A stretch of DNA of 64,000 nucleotides from Terriglobus saanensis SP1PR4 (GCF_000179915.2 NC_014963.1:4402001-4466000); one strand, 5' to 3'; positions 16,960 to 26,432 are shown, counted from the first letter of the stretch. Program-made: numbers and translations. Notes: a model not told the origin generated them from the sequence alone.

Positions 16960-19677
16960 ATGAACTCGCCCCTTGAGTTTCTTCGCCGTATCCGCATGCT
17001 TCTTCAGCGCCGTCAGTTTCAAGCCGATCTGGACGAAGAGATGCGTCTGCACCTCGAACTCCGCACGGAGCAACAGGCGGAGACGGGTCTTACTCACCAG
17101 GCGGCACGGCACGTTGCATATCGAAGGTTCGGCAATCCAACCGCGATCAAGGAGAAGAGTCATAGGACCTGGGGATGGGAATGGCTTGAGAGCTTTGTGA
17201 ACGATGTCCACTACGGCGTGCGTTCCATGCTGCGCAGCCCTGTCCTCACCCTCGTGGCGCTGCTTTCGCTCGGTCTGGGCATCGGCGCCAACACCGCCAT
17301 CTTCAGTTTCATGGACGCGGTCATGCTGCGCTCACTACCCGTGAAGGATCCCCACGATCTCTTCCTCTTTGGCACCGGCGCCTGGGCTGGCATCACGGAC
17401 AGCATTGGCAGCACCGAACTCTACTCCTATCCCTTCTATCGCGCGATGCAGAAACAGAATGCCGTCTTCAGCGATGTCGGTGCCGCTCTCAGCATGCTCA
17501 ATGAAGTTCACGGAACAGTGGAAGGCCGCAATGAAACCGAGCGCATGCACGTACAACTCGTCACCGGCACCTACTTCCCCATGCTCGGCGTGAAGCCTCT
17601 GATCGGCCGCATGCTTGCGGACGACGACGACAGGATAGAAGGCGGCCATCCGGTAGCCGTCATCAGTTATGCGTGGTGGGTGACCAGCCTCGCGCGCGAT
17701 CCCAACATTCTCAGCAAAAAGGTTAAATTGGGCGAAACAACCTTCAACATCATCGGCGTGGCTCCGCCGGAGTTCTTCGGTACAAAAGTCGGCGAAGCTC
17801 CGGATCTTTGGGTTCCGCTCGCGATGATGGAGCAGGTTCCGCCGAACTGGCGCGGCTATAAAGATAACTTCAGCCAGTCGTTGCAACTCATGGGACGCCT
17901 GAAACCGGGCGTCACACTGGATCAAGCCACCTCGAACGTAAATCTCCTCTACCAACAGATCCAGCATGGCTTTCCCGATGCCAAGTTAAACCAGCAAACC
18001 CTAAAACAACTGCAGGAAGCGCACGTCCCACTGACGCCCATGTCCAAAGGGCTTTCGTACCTCCGCGGCCAGTTCTCTCAGCCACTCCGCATCCTGATGG
18101 TCCTCGTTGCGGTTGTCCTTCTCATCGCGTGCGCCAATCTGGCCAATCTCCTGCTCGCGCGCTCCACGGCCCGTATACGGGAGTTCGCTGTTCGCCAGGC
18201 GCTCGGAGCCAGACGCTCTCGCCTCATCCGTCAACTTCTCACGGAGAGCCTTCTTCTCGCCTTTGCGGGCGGCGCGCTTGGCATTGCCTTCGCTTCCGTC
18301 GCAAACCGCCTTCTACTGCGCATGGTCTCAGGAGGTCCGGAAGATCTGCCTCTGGATGTCTCCATCAATCCGCGCCTCCTCCTCTTCACGCTGACTATCA
18401 CAGTGCTCACAGCGGTGCTCTTCGGCACCCTTCCCGCACTGCGCGCAACAAAGCTCGAATTGACCGATGCGCTCAAAGACTCTCGGGGTCCACAAACGGG
18501 CACGGGCAAAAGCCCCCTCGCGAAAATCCTCGTCATTTCGCAAATCGTCTTTTCGCTGGTTCTCCTCGTCGGTGCAGGGCTTTTCGTACGCACCCTTGTG
18601 AACCTCTCGAACATCGACACCGGCTTCAACAAGGAAGACGTTCTCCTGCTCCGGACCGACCCCAGTTCCATCGGCTATAAGGGCGATGATCCACGCGTCA
18701 CCCGGCTCTATCAACAGATTGAAGAGCGCGTTGGCGCACTGCATGGGGTTACCACGGCCAGTTTCTCCCTCTTCACCTTCAACGAAGGCAGCTGGAACGG
18801 CGGCATCACCGTACCCGGAGTAGACCTTGGACGCAGTATTAACGTAAAGCACAACGTCATCGGCAACGATTACTTCAAAGCGATGGGGATTCCACTCCTC
18901 GCAGGACGGACGTTCGGACCGCAGGACACAACGACATCGCAAAAAGTGTCAATCATAAGTGAGCGACTCGCAAAGACTTACTTTCCGAAGACCAGTCCGC
19001 TCGGCCGTCACTACAGCATCGGCGGCGCGGACAGCCCGGAGAGGGAGATCATCGGCATCGTGAAGGATGTTAAGTTCGGCAACCTCTCCGAAGATCCGGA
19101 GACGCTCGACTACGTCTCTTACTCGCAGCGCCCCCAGTACGAAAACGATCTGGTCGTTCGCTATACCGGAGACTTCGCTGCCATCTCCGGTGCAATCCAG
19201 CAGGCGATCCACAGCGTGGATCGTAACCTTCCGATTGCAGAGATCACCACGCTCGACGAGCAGGTCGGACGCTCGATCACGCAGCAAAGAACCGTCGCCC
19301 AGCTCTCCGCCTTCTTCGGCCTACTTGCGGTCTTCCTCTCCTGCATCGGAATCTACGGCCTGATGTCGTACGTCGTCAGCAGACGCACCAACGAGATCGG
19401 TATCCGCATGGCGCTCGGCGCCAGACGCGGCAACGTACGCTGGCTGGTCATGCGCGAGATCACGCTTCTGCTCGGCATCGGCATCGGCATAGGCGTCCCA
19501 GTCACCCTCGCCGGAACGCGCATGATTCAGACCATGCTCTTCGGCGTAAAAGGCTCCGATCCCGCCAGCCTCGTGGCCTCCGTCACCCTGCTACTCGCGA
19601 TCGGCCTCCTCGCCGGATATCTCCCGGCCCGCCGTGCCTCGCGCGTAGATCCCATGGTGGCCCTGCGTTATGAGTAG
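16960..19677 (+). CDS. ADOP-family (MacB/FtsX-type) ABC transporter permease, copy 1
   Basis: 905 residues. A short cytoplasmic N-terminal region of the ADOP type (RRQFQADLDEEMRLHLEL) is followed by a first FtsX-like unit with SLGLGIGANTAIFSFMDAV and a large periplasmic MacB-like loop. The central helices include PLRILMVLVAVVLLIACANL, and a second unit ends with RTNEIGIRMALGARRGNVR and YLPARRASRVDPMVALRYE. ADOP proteins are duplicated permeases usually lacking a neighbouring ATPase gene; none is seen here. Their cargo is unknown, with antibiotic export or lipoprotein transport suggested for relatives. It forms a transcription unit with padR. Confidence 0.9.
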   Translation: MNSPLEFLRRIRMLLQRRQFQADLDEEMRLHLELRTEQQAETGLTHQAARHVAYRRFGNPTAIKEKSHRTWGWEWLESFVNDVHYGVRSMLRSPVLTLVALLSLGLGIGANTAIFSFMDAVMLRSLPVKDPHDLFLFGTGAWAGITDSIGSTELYSYPFYRAMQKQNAVFSDVGAALSMLNEVHGTVEGRNETERMHVQLVTGTYFPMLGVKPLIGRMLADDDDRIEGGHPVAVISYAWWVTSLARDPNILSKKVKLGETTFNIIGVAPPEFFGTKVGEAPDLWVPLAMMEQVPPNWRGYKDNFSQSLQLMGRLKPGVTLDQATSNVNLLYQQIQHGFPDAKLNQQTLKQLQEAHVPLTPMSKGLSYLRGQFSQPLRILMVLVAVVLLIACANLANLLLARSTARIREFAVRQALGARRSRLIRQLLTESLLLAFAGGALGIAFASVANRLLLRMVSGGPEDLPLDVSINPRLLLFTLTITVLTAVLFGTLPALRATKLELTDALKDSRGPQTGTGKSPLAKILVISQIVFSLVLLVGAGLFVRTLVNLSNIDTGFNKEDVLLLRTDPSSIGYKGDDPRVTRLYQQIEERVGALHGVTTASFSLFTFNEGSWNGGITVPGVDLGRSINVKHNVIGNDYFKAMGIPLLAGRTFGPQDTTTSQKVSIISERLAKTYFPKTSPLGRHYSIGGADSPEREIIGIVKDVKFGNLSEDPETLDYVSYSQRPQYENDLVVRYTGDFAAISGAIQQAIHSVDRNLPIAEITTLDEQVGRSITQQRTVAQLSAFFGLLAVFLSCIGIYGLMSYVVSRRTNEIGIRMALGARRGNVRWLVMREITLLLGIGIGIGVPVTLAGTRMIQTMLFGVKGSDPASLVASVTLLLAIGLLAGYLPARRASRVDPMVALRYE

Positions 19678-19718
19678 CTGACTCGATGCTAAAATCCGCG
19701 CAGAGAGTGAGCCCCTAC

Positions 19719-20603
19719 ATGACACGTACGAGCAAAATAAAATTCTTATCTGCCTCCTTGATCCTTGCTGCAGCGCAACTCGCCCACGCACAGACTCCAA
19801 AGCTCTCCGTCCACTGGGAAGAGCTTACCGGCCCGGACTTCGTCACCGCCATTCATCAATCGCAAAGCACCTGCATCCTGCCCATCGGCATCATGGAGAA
19901 GCACGGCCCCCACCTGCCCATCGGTTCGGACCTGATCAACGCGCGCTACGCGGCCATCCATGCCGCGCAGCAGAGCTACGCCGTCGTCTTCCCCGAGTAT
20001 TATTTTGGCCAGATCTCAGAAGCGCGCCACGAACCCGGCACCGTCTCCTACAGCCGCGATCTGCAGCTCGCGCTACTCCAGGCCACGACAGACGAGATGT
20101 CCCGCAACGGCTGCAAGAAGATCCTGATCGTGAACGGACATGGAGGCAATACCAGTCTGCTCCCCTACTTCGCCCAGTCGCAACTCGACAAACCGCACGA
20201 CTACGTCGTCTACCTCTTCTCGCAGCGCACTCCCACATCCGGCGGACCGAAGAAGAAGTCCACCAACGACCAGCACGCAGGTGAAAGCGAAACCTCCAAG
20301 CTGATGATCACACGTCCGGACCTAGTTCACCCTGAACGGGCCACGCAGGAATCGGGCGCCGACCAGCACCACCTCAACCTGCCCGAAGGCGTCTACACGG
20401 GCATCTGGTGGTACGCCAGCTTCCCCGATCACTATGCTGGCGATGGCTCCGTCGCAACCCACGAGCTTGGCGAGTACCAGATGAAGTGGTGGGTTGACTC
20501 CGTCACCAAAAGCCTCATCGCCATCAAGGCCGATGACGTTAGCCTCAAACTCCAGAACGAGTTCTACGAGAAGAGCAGACACCCGCTCGACACCAAACAG
20601 TAA
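19719..20603 (+). CDS. Creatininase family protein, exported
   Basis: 294 residues from the ATG at 19719, which begins a clear signal peptide (MTRTSKIKFLSASLILAAAQ) ending near AHAQ; a start at 19686 is also possible. The creatininase fold shows the metal-binding cluster IGIMEKHGPHLPIGSD and VNGHGGNTSLL, then a later glutamate in HAGESETSKLM. Family members are metal-dependent amidohydrolases acting on creatinine, formamides or peptide-derived substrates such as mycofactocin precursors. A periplasmic form implies scavenging. It lies 41 bp after the ADOP gene on the same strand and may be co-transcribed. The substrate cannot be assigned. Confidence 0.82.
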   Translation: MTRTSKIKFLSASLILAAAQLAHAQTPKLSVHWEELTGPDFVTAIHQSQSTCILPIGIMEKHGPHLPIGSDLINARYAAIHAAQQSYAVVFPEYYFGQISEARHEPGTVSYSRDLQLALLQATTDEMSRNGCKKILIVNGHGGNTSLLPYFAQSQLDKPHDYVVYLFSQRTPTSGGPKKKSTNDQHAGESETSKLMITRPDLVHPERATQESGADQHHLNLPEGVYTGIWWYASFPDHYAGDGSVATHELGEYQMKWWVDSVTKSLIAIKADDVSLKLQNEFYEKSRHPLDTKQ

Positions 20604-20656
20604 GATTTTCTGATTTTGTGGCGGCAAGGAATACCTGCGCGCACTGAGTGTCTTAT

Positions 20657-20695
20657 CTCCCAGCTTATGCAGACAGAATCTGGATAAGCTGGGAG
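20657..20695 (+). promoter_or_regulatory. Hairpin enclosing a ribosome binding site
   Basis: A perfect 12-bp inverted repeat (20657-20668 with 20684-20695); after one G-G mismatch, four further pairs (CAGA/TCTG) leave a 5-nt loop. The right arm contains GGGAG, the ribosome binding site 7 nt before the ATG at 20703. No run of T follows, so this is more likely translation control than a terminator. Confidence 0.6.
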
Positions 20696-20702
20696 TCTTC
20701 GC

Positions 20703-21122
20703 ATGTCCAACGAAGTAGTACGTCAATTCTTTAAGAACTATCTCCTCATTCGAGAAGAGGGTTTCGACTCTTTTATAAGAGAACAATCAAAATTATTCTC
20801 CCCTGACCTAATAACGATCGCTTCGGATACCCGAGGCACATTCACTTATTACGGCATTGAGGGTTTCTTTGAAGGCATGGTTGCGTGGTCTAAATATTTT
20901 TTCGTAAGTGGTCAGTCCTTTCACGAGTACCTGGAAAAAGCCCCAACACATGTTTTGGTGCGGATGCATGGAGAACTCAAACTGCTGGAGCCTATCCATG
21001 GCACAAATGTCAGTAAAGAGGATCAGCATGATTGGACACAAGAATTCGAGCTCTCAGGGAACCTGATTACAAAAGTGACTGTACGGCTCTCGTTCCAATC
21101 TCCGGACAAATCCCGGTCATAA
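20703..21122 (+). CDS. Small protein, possibly NTF2/SnoaL-like fold
   Basis: 139 residues, AT-richer than the neighbouring genes. The pattern of an N-terminal helix pair (VVRQFFKNYLLIREEGFDSF), then short strands with aromatic residues (TFTYYGIEGFFEGM) and a C-terminal beta sheet (THVLVRMHGELKLL, then LITKVTVRLSF), suggests the cone-shaped NTF2-like fold, found in small enzymes and binding proteins. No catalytic residues can be named. Base composition and isolation between two ADOP modules suggest recent acquisition. A stable hairpin covers its ribosome binding site. Confidence 0.55.
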   Translation: MSNEVVRQFFKNYLLIREEGFDSFIREQSKLFSPDLITIASDTRGTFTYYGIEGFFEGMVAWSKYFFVSGQSFHEYLEKAPTHVLVRMHGELKLLEPIHGTNVSKEDQHDWTQEFELSGNLITKVTVRLSFQSPDKSRS

Positions 21123-21164
21123 ACTTGTCGGCTGCCGGACCGTAATCGATGATTATAGGCTTCC

Positions 21165-23870
21165 TCATTCCCCTCGAATGGCCGTCGCCGGTTCGATCCG
21201 GGCGGCCCGGATCGCAGGCAGAATGGAAGCCGCGCTGGCAAGCACAATCAGCGCTGCCACCGATCCCACAAACACCATAGGATCGTGTGCCGTCGTGCCG
21301 TAGAGAAAACTTGCCAGCACCTTCGAGGCGAGCACCGCAACGACCAGTCCAGCACCGCAACCCACCGTGGCCACCAGAGCGTTCTCTCGAAAGATCATCG
21401 CCACCACACCTCCACGCTCTGCTCCGAGAGCCATGCGAATGCCGATCTCGCTCGTTCGTCGCGCCGTCGCATAGGCCAGCGTTCCGTAGAGACCGATACC
21501 CGTCACCAACAGCGCGCAGCCAGCAAAGAAGATCGACAGGATCGCCATCAACCACTCCGCGCTCATTGAATCCGTAATCACCTCGTCCACAGTGGTCAGA
21601 ACGGGCGCGGGAATCGTCGGAGCCAATCGCGCCGTGAGCGGACGAAGCGCACTTGCCAGCGGTGTCAACGAACCGTTCACGCGCAGTACGGCCGTCAGGG
21701 ACTGCTTCGGCGCGTCGTCCTGTTGGATAGGAACATAGGCCGCAGGCGGCGCTGGCCTTCGCAGATTGCGGTACTTTGCATCGCCCACCACAGCCACAAC
21801 TTCCATCGATGCGTGGTCATGTTCTCTAACAACTTGCTTCCCCACTGCAATGCTTCCCGGAAACAGAAGCTTCGCCGCGGACTCATTCAGAATGATCTTC
21901 AACCCCGAGCTCTTCGTATCGGTCCATCGGAACTCTCGCCCCATCTCAACGGGAATCCGCATCGTACCGAAGTAGTCAGGCCCCACGCTATTCAGGAATA
22001 AAAGCTGCGAGCTTTGTCCCGGTATAGCGAATTTTCCATTCCAGCCTCTGCCAGAGAGAGGCACGATGAACTCGAAGCTGACACTCTTCACATTCGGCTG
22101 CCTCTTCAAGTCTTCCCCGAGTTGCTGATACACCTGTGTCAGCGCGTCGCCTTCAAGAGATTGCTTGTCCATCTTGAACGCGACGTTTACAAGTCCCTTT
22201 GGATCGAACCCAACACCCGATTGGAAGAGTCGCACCATGCTCGTTGCCAACAGACCTGCGCCGACCACGAGCACCAGAGCCAGCGCTACCTCGGAGGCAA
22301 GCAACACCTGCGGCAGCATGCCTCTGCGCTTCTGCCCCTGTGTCGCCGCATGCTGCCCCTTGATGCTCTCGCTTAAATCATTGCCGGTAGCCCGAAGAGC
22401 AGGAAGTAGACCTATCAGCACCGTGGCTACGATCGCGATGATTGCCGCAAAAACGAACACCCGCAGATCGAGCGATGTATCCAGTTGCAGCCTGCTGTTG
22501 CTCATCGAGTTGCCGCTCATAATCAGTGCCGCCAACGATCGACTCACAGCCGGTGCCATAGCTAGCCCCGCGGACGTTCCCAGAACAGCAATCAACATAC
22601 TTTCAACCAGCAGCTGCTGGATCAGCCTCCCTCTTGTTCCGCCCACAGCGAGCCGCGTACTCAACTCGCGCTCGCGTGCCGCGCTACGCGCCATCAGTAA
22701 ACCAGCCAGGTTCAGGCAGGCCAGCAACAAAACTCCTCCGCACATCGATGCCATAGCCACCAGCGGCTTGCGAAACAGCGCCCTTGCGTAAGTAAACCCT
22801 CGCGATCCTGTCTCAGCCTCAACACGGAAATGTGCCTTCTCCATCTCTGCAATAAAAGCGCCGTCGGCGTCGCTCTCATGCAAGATCGCCCCGGAGTAAG
22901 TGAGTAAAGCAGCGTTGGCTTTCTCCAGACCAACCCCGGGTTGCAGCCGCGCCATTACCGTCAGCCACGAAGTGTTGACCCCTGCATCGATGTGGTTTCT
23001 TGGCGCATCGATCACCGGATCGGCGGAGAGAGGCGCGAAGATCTCCGGTCTCAGGGTTGGGTCCGCTCCTATAAACGACTTAGGCATCACCCCAACCACG
23101 GTGAACGGGACATTCGCGATCACCAGTTGCTGTCCTACGGCATTCGAAGCTCGACCAAATCGAGTCTCCCAGAAATGTTCGCTGATAACGACAGCAAGCC
23201 CCGCGGGACTTCCGCCAGGTTGATCGTCCCCCGGGGTCAGATAGCGACCGAGCAACGGCGCTGTCTCCAGCGCTTGAAAAAACTGGCCACTCACCAGTAC
23301 TCCGGGGACATTCTCATTGCCGGATTCTCCCCGCACCTGCAGCGTGTCTCCATTGAACGCAAAGACCTGCGAGAAGACCTCGTGCCGCTTCTCCAGGCTG
23401 CGGAAGAAGGGCGTATTGAAGTCATATCCCGGTTGCGGCCCGCCTTCCTCATAGCGAAGCACGGCAAGCTGTTCGGATTCTGGCACCGGAAGCGGACGAA
23501 GTAATAATCCATTGATCAACGAAAAGACAGCAGTATTCGCACCCACGCCCAGGGCGAGCGTCAGCACGGCAACTGCCGCAAACGCTGGAGCTTTTTTCAG
23601 CATGCGTGCGGAAAATCGAAGGTCACGCAACAGATTTTCCACCGTCTGAAACTGCCGCAACTCGCTCAGCCGCTCCTTCCAGCGACTCGGGTTGCCAAAG
23701 GTACGGCGCGCCGCCGCGTCCACCTCCTGCTCCGTCGCGCCTTCCCGTAGTAACCGCTCGCGCAGCATCGTCTGGTGAAATGCAAGCTCCTCCGTCAGCT
23801 CGCGCTTCAGCTGTTCCCTGCGAAAGATGGACTTCATCCGTCCCGCAACTTCACTCAGATAGCGATTCAT
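21165..23870 (-). CDS. ADOP-family (MacB/FtsX-type) ABC transporter permease, copy 2
   Basis: 901 residues, same architecture as the gene at 16960 but clearly diverged. The N-terminal ADOP region has REQLKRELTEELAFHQTMLR and FGNPSRWKERLSELRQ, followed by LTLALGVGANTAVFSLINGL, a large periplasmic part, central helices with GGVLLLACLNLAGLLMARS, and the final RTSEIGIRMALGAERGGVV and ILPAIRAARIEPATAIRGE. It lies 10 bp after a padR gene on the same strand. No ATPase subunit is adjacent. The cargo is unknown. Confidence 0.9.
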   Translation of the reverse strand: MNRYLSEVAGRMKSIFRREQLKRELTEELAFHQTMLRERLLREGATEQEVDAAARRTFGNPSRWKERLSELRQFQTVENLLRDLRFSARMLKKAPAFAAVAVLTLALGVGANTAVFSLINGLLLRPLPVPESEQLAVLRYEEGGPQPGYDFNTPFFRSLEKRHEVFSQVFAFNGDTLQVRGESGNENVPGVLVSGQFFQALETAPLLGRYLTPGDDQPGGSPAGLAVVISEHFWETRFGRASNAVGQQLVIANVPFTVVGVMPKSFIGADPTLRPEIFAPLSADPVIDAPRNHIDAGVNTSWLTVMARLQPGVGLEKANAALLTYSGAILHESDADGAFIAEMEKAHFRVEAETGSRGFTYARALFRKPLVAMASMCGGVLLLACLNLAGLLMARSAARERELSTRLAVGGTRGRLIQQLLVESMLIAVLGTSAGLAMAPAVSRSLAALIMSGNSMSNSRLQLDTSLDLRVFVFAAIIAIVATVLIGLLPALRATGNDLSESIKGQHAATQGQKRRGMLPQVLLASEVALALVLVVGAGLLATSMVRLFQSGVGFDPKGLVNVAFKMDKQSLEGDALTQVYQQLGEDLKRQPNVKSVSFEFIVPLSGRGWNGKFAIPGQSSQLLFLNSVGPDYFGTMRIPVEMGREFRWTDTKSSGLKIILNESAAKLLFPGSIAVGKQVVREHDHASMEVVAVVGDAKYRNLRRPAPPAAYVPIQQDDAPKQSLTAVLRVNGSLTPLASALRPLTARLAPTIPAPVLTTVDEVITDSMSAEWLMAILSIFFAGCALLVTGIGLYGTLAYATARRTSEIGIRMALGAERGGVVAMIFRENALVATVGCGAGLVVAVLASKVLASFLYGTTAHDPMVFVGSVAALIVLASAASILPAIRAARIEPATAIRGE

Positions 23871-23880
23871 AAGGCTCCCT

Positions 23881-24225
23881 TCAAGACGCCTGCATCACAA
23901 ATCCAATCGCCGCCGAAAGCCTCGCCCAACGCTGCGATTCGCTCTCAAGCCGCTTCTTCCCTTCTGTAGTCAGCTGATAAAACTTCGCTCGACGGTTGTT
24001 CTCTGAAACGCCCCAGTCGGCCTTCAGCAACCCGCGCAGCTCCAACCGGTGCAGCGCGGGATAAAGCGCGCCCTCTTCCACCTTGAGCAGATGCTGCGAC
24101 GTCTGATGAATCCACTCCACCACGCCATACCCGTGCATCGGCCCGCGAAGAAGCGACTTCAACACAAGCATCTCCAGCGTGCCTTGGATCAGGTCTCCCG
24201 CCTCGCTCTTCTTTCCCATAATCAT
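23881..24225 (-). CDS. PadR-family transcriptional regulator
   Basis: 114 residues: IQGTLEMLVLKSLLRGPMHG, then LKVEEGALYPALHRLE and WGVSENNRRAKFYQLTTEG, the complete PadR winged helix with its short C-terminal helix. An ATG two codons in (23881-24219) is an alternative start. It is co-directional with the ADOP gene 10 bp downstream and is its likely repressor. The upstream region lacks the CATAG-N5-CTATG palindromes seen before the other padR gene, so the two regulators probably recognise different operators. Confidence 0.9.
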   Translation of the reverse strand: MIMGKKSEAGDLIQGTLEMLVLKSLLRGPMHGYGVVEWIHQTSQHLLKVEEGALYPALHRLELRGLLKADWGVSENNRRAKFYQLTTEGKKRLESESQRWARLSAAIGFVMQAS

Positions 24226-24290
24226 CTTAGGGAAACAATAAAAGAGCTATCCATGATCGTCAAGCAGAAAACGCAATCACATTCGTGGGC

Positions 24291-24357
24291 TGTGCCCCAT
24301 TCTTTCGCCAGCTTTACCGGCGAAAGGGTGGGGTCGCGCAGAGCACACAAACCGGAT
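24291..24357. repeat. Intergenic palindromic repeat, family A copy 2
   Basis: Hairpin arms at 24295-24309 and 24319-24333 (CCCCATTCTTTCGCC against GGCGAAAGGGTGGGG), followed by GTCGCGCAGAGCACACAAAC. It lies between the divergent padR and plsC-like genes. Confidence 0.82.
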
Positions 24358-24434
24358 CTCAAAGGACAGCCCAACCCAACCCTCCTCCGAGATCCGCCAG
24401 AAGAGAATCCGCAGCCGTGATCTAAACTCATCAC

Positions 24435-25217
24435 ATGCCGCAGATCACCCCAGTTTCGAGCACCCTGCGCGCTCTCTTCCTCCCCATCGCAAGGCACAAT
24501 CTCAAAACATCCTTCCGTTCCGTCCGTCTTGCCAACGCAACGCGCCTGCGCAAAGAAGACGCTCCGCTCGTGGTCACCCTCAATCACGCCTCCTGGTGGG
24601 ACCCCCTCGCCTGCATGGTCCTCGCGACCAGCCTCATGCCTACGCGAAACCACTACGCCCCAATGGAAACCGCCGCCCTCGACCGCTTTCCGTTCTTCCG
24701 TAAGCTCGGCGTCTTCCCGTTGGACCCCGGCACCCCACGCGGAGCCGCCCACTTTTTGCGCACCGCGCAACAGATCGTGCTCGATCGAAAGAATGTCCTC
24801 TGGCTCACACCGCAGGGCCGCTTCGCCGACGCACGCCTCCGCCCTGCGGGCTTTGCCAACGGCATCGGAGCTCTCCTCGCACGCAAACGCGAACTCACCC
24901 TCCAGCCCATCGCGCTCGAATACGTCTTCTGGAACCAGCGCCTGCCCGAACTCCTCATCAACATCGGCGCGCCGGTCTTCGTCACCCCCAGCGACAAACA
25001 CACCACGCAGGAGTGGACCGCCCTCGCCGAAGCCGCCACGCTCGCAACACAGGACGAACTCAAAGACCTTGCCCTCACTCGCGACCCAGGCCACTTCACC
25101 ACACTCCTCGAAGGAACCACCGGCACCGGCGGCGTCTACGGCATCGTCCAGCGGCTGCGCGGTAGACACCTCTCCGCCGACCACCCCGGCGGACCGCCCA
25201 AACCGGCCTCAAAGTAG
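24435..25217 (+). CDS. PlsC-like lysophospholipid acyltransferase family protein
   Basis: 260 residues. The acyltransferase HX4D motif is at 51-56 (LNHASWWD), followed by a second conserved block (PFFRKLGVFPLDPGTPRGA) and WLTPQGRF in the position of the usual EGTR block. Family members move an acyl chain from acyl-ACP or acyl-CoA to a lipid or glycolipid acceptor at the inner membrane. The next gene starts immediately after the stop (25218) and encodes a CrtQ-like glycosyltransferase. A glycosyltransferase plus acyltransferase pair is the logic of staphyloxanthin-type carotenoid glycolipids, so a carotenoid acceptor is possible but unproven. Confidence 0.8.
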   Translation: MPQITPVSSTLRALFLPIARHNLKTSFRSVRLANATRLRKEDAPLVVTLNHASWWDPLACMVLATSLMPTRNHYAPMETAALDRFPFFRKLGVFPLDPGTPRGAAHFLRTAQQIVLDRKNVLWLTPQGRFADARLRPAGFANGIGALLARKRELTLQPIALEYVFWNQRLPELLINIGAPVFVTPSDKHTTQEWTALAEAATLATQDELKDLALTRDPGHFTTLLEGTTGTGGVYGIVQRLRGRHLSADHPGGPPKPASK

Positions 25218-26336
25218 ATGCTCGCCCTGTCCATCGCCGCAGCCCTTTGCGCCCTCATTCCGGCAACGATGTTCTGCCTGAACCTCCTCGAGTACCGGAC
25301 CCCACCACCCTCCGAAACCTGCGAGAGCATCACCCTCATCTTTCCCGTACGCAACGAAGCCGCAGGCATCACCTCAGCTCTGAAACACGCACTCGCGACC
25401 ACCCACACCACGCTTGAAATCATCGTCCTCGACGACCACTCCACGGACAACACAGCCCAGATCGTCCAAACCCTCGCGCTCACGCACAATCAGATTCGCC
25501 TTATTCCGTCAGCCCCACTCCCCACAGACTGGAACGGCAAACAACACGCCTGCTGGCAGGGCGCGCAGCACGCCACGCACGATCTTCTCTGCTTCGTAGA
25601 CGCAGACGTTCGCCTCTCACCCGAATCGCTTCCACGCATGGCCGCGTTTCTTCAGCAGACCAAAGCAGAACTGGTCAGCGGCTTCCCCCTCCAGCAGACC
25701 CTCACCCCGCTGGAGTACCTTCTGCTCCCGTTGATCCACTTCATCCTTCTGGGACTTCTTCCCATGCGTCAGATGGCCCGGAGTACCAGCGTCGCCTACG
25801 CCGCAGGCTGCGGACAGTTCCTCCTCTGCCGCCGCCCGAGCTACTTCGCGACCGGGGGCCACTCCGCCATCCGCCAGACCATGCACGACGGTCTTCTCCT
25901 CCCGCGCCTCTTCCGCCAGCACGGACACCTCACCCGCCTCGCAGACCTCACCAACCTCGCCACCTGCCGGATGTACACCAACACCCGCGACACATGGAAC
26001 GGTCTGAGCAAGAACGCCACCGAAGGCATGGCCACCCCCGCACTTCTCCGACCCCTGACACTTCTCTTCGCCCTGGGTCAGATATTTCCTTTACCCCTGC
26101 TCGCAGCCTCCCTCTACAAACACAACACCGCAGCAACCATCCTCAGCGCGACAGCACTCGCCCTTTCCTACCTCCCGCGAATCCTCGGCGTCCTACGCTT
26201 CCGCCACTCCATCAAGGGCGCTCTCCTCCACCCGCTGGGAATCGGCACCCTGCTCGCCCTGCAATGGACTGCCCTCATCCAAAAGGCCCGCGGCAAAACC
26301 GCCACCTGGAAAAACCGCACCTACCCCGCCAACTGA
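25218..26336 (+). CDS. Membrane glycosyltransferase family 2, CrtQ/HpnB-like
   Basis: 372 residues. One N-terminal membrane helix (about 3-24), then a GT-A domain with FPVRNEAAG, LDDHSTDNT (71-79), DWNGKQHACWQG (104-115) and the metal-binding DAD (128-130). Three or four C-terminal membrane helices follow. The WxGKxxACxxG stretch is typical of CrtQ (carotenoid glycosyltransferase) and HpnB (hopanoid cluster). It directly abuts the acyltransferase gene. Either a carotenoid or another membrane lipid could be the acceptor. Confidence 0.8.
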   Translation: MLALSIAAALCALIPATMFCLNLLEYRTPPPSETCESITLIFPVRNEAAGITSALKHALATTHTTLEIIVLDDHSTDNTAQIVQTLALTHNQIRLIPSAPLPTDWNGKQHACWQGAQHATHDLLCFVDADVRLSPESLPRMAAFLQQTKAELVSGFPLQQTLTPLEYLLLPLIHFILLGLLPMRQMARSTSVAYAAGCGQFLLCRRPSYFATGGHSAIRQTMHDGLLLPRLFRQHGHLTRLADLTNLATCRMYTNTRDTWNGLSKNATEGMATPALLRPLTLLFALGQIFPLPLLAASLYKHNTAATILSATALALSYLPRILGVLRFRHSIKGALLHPLGIGTLLALQWTALIQKARGKTATWKNRTYPAN

Positions 26337-26346
26337 TCCGGCCCTC

Positions 26347-26404
26347 TGTGCCCATTCTTTCGCAGCTTTATCGCGAAAGGGTGGGTCGCGCGGAGCGCAC
26401 AAAC
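26347..26404. repeat. Intergenic palindromic repeat, family A copy 3
   Basis: Arms at 26351-26363 and 26373-26385 (CCCATTCTTTCGC against GCGAAAGGGTGGG), then GTCGCGCGGAGCGCACAAAC within the conserved tail. It lies between the convergent ends of the glycosyltransferase and VWFA genes. Confidence 0.82.
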
Positions 26405-26432
26405 TGATTTATCAGCACTCGACCAAACCCGC

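Noticed and set aside
24222-25184. 320-codon minus-strand frame
   Set aside because: Antisense to the PlsC-like gene and runs through a repeat; no motif.
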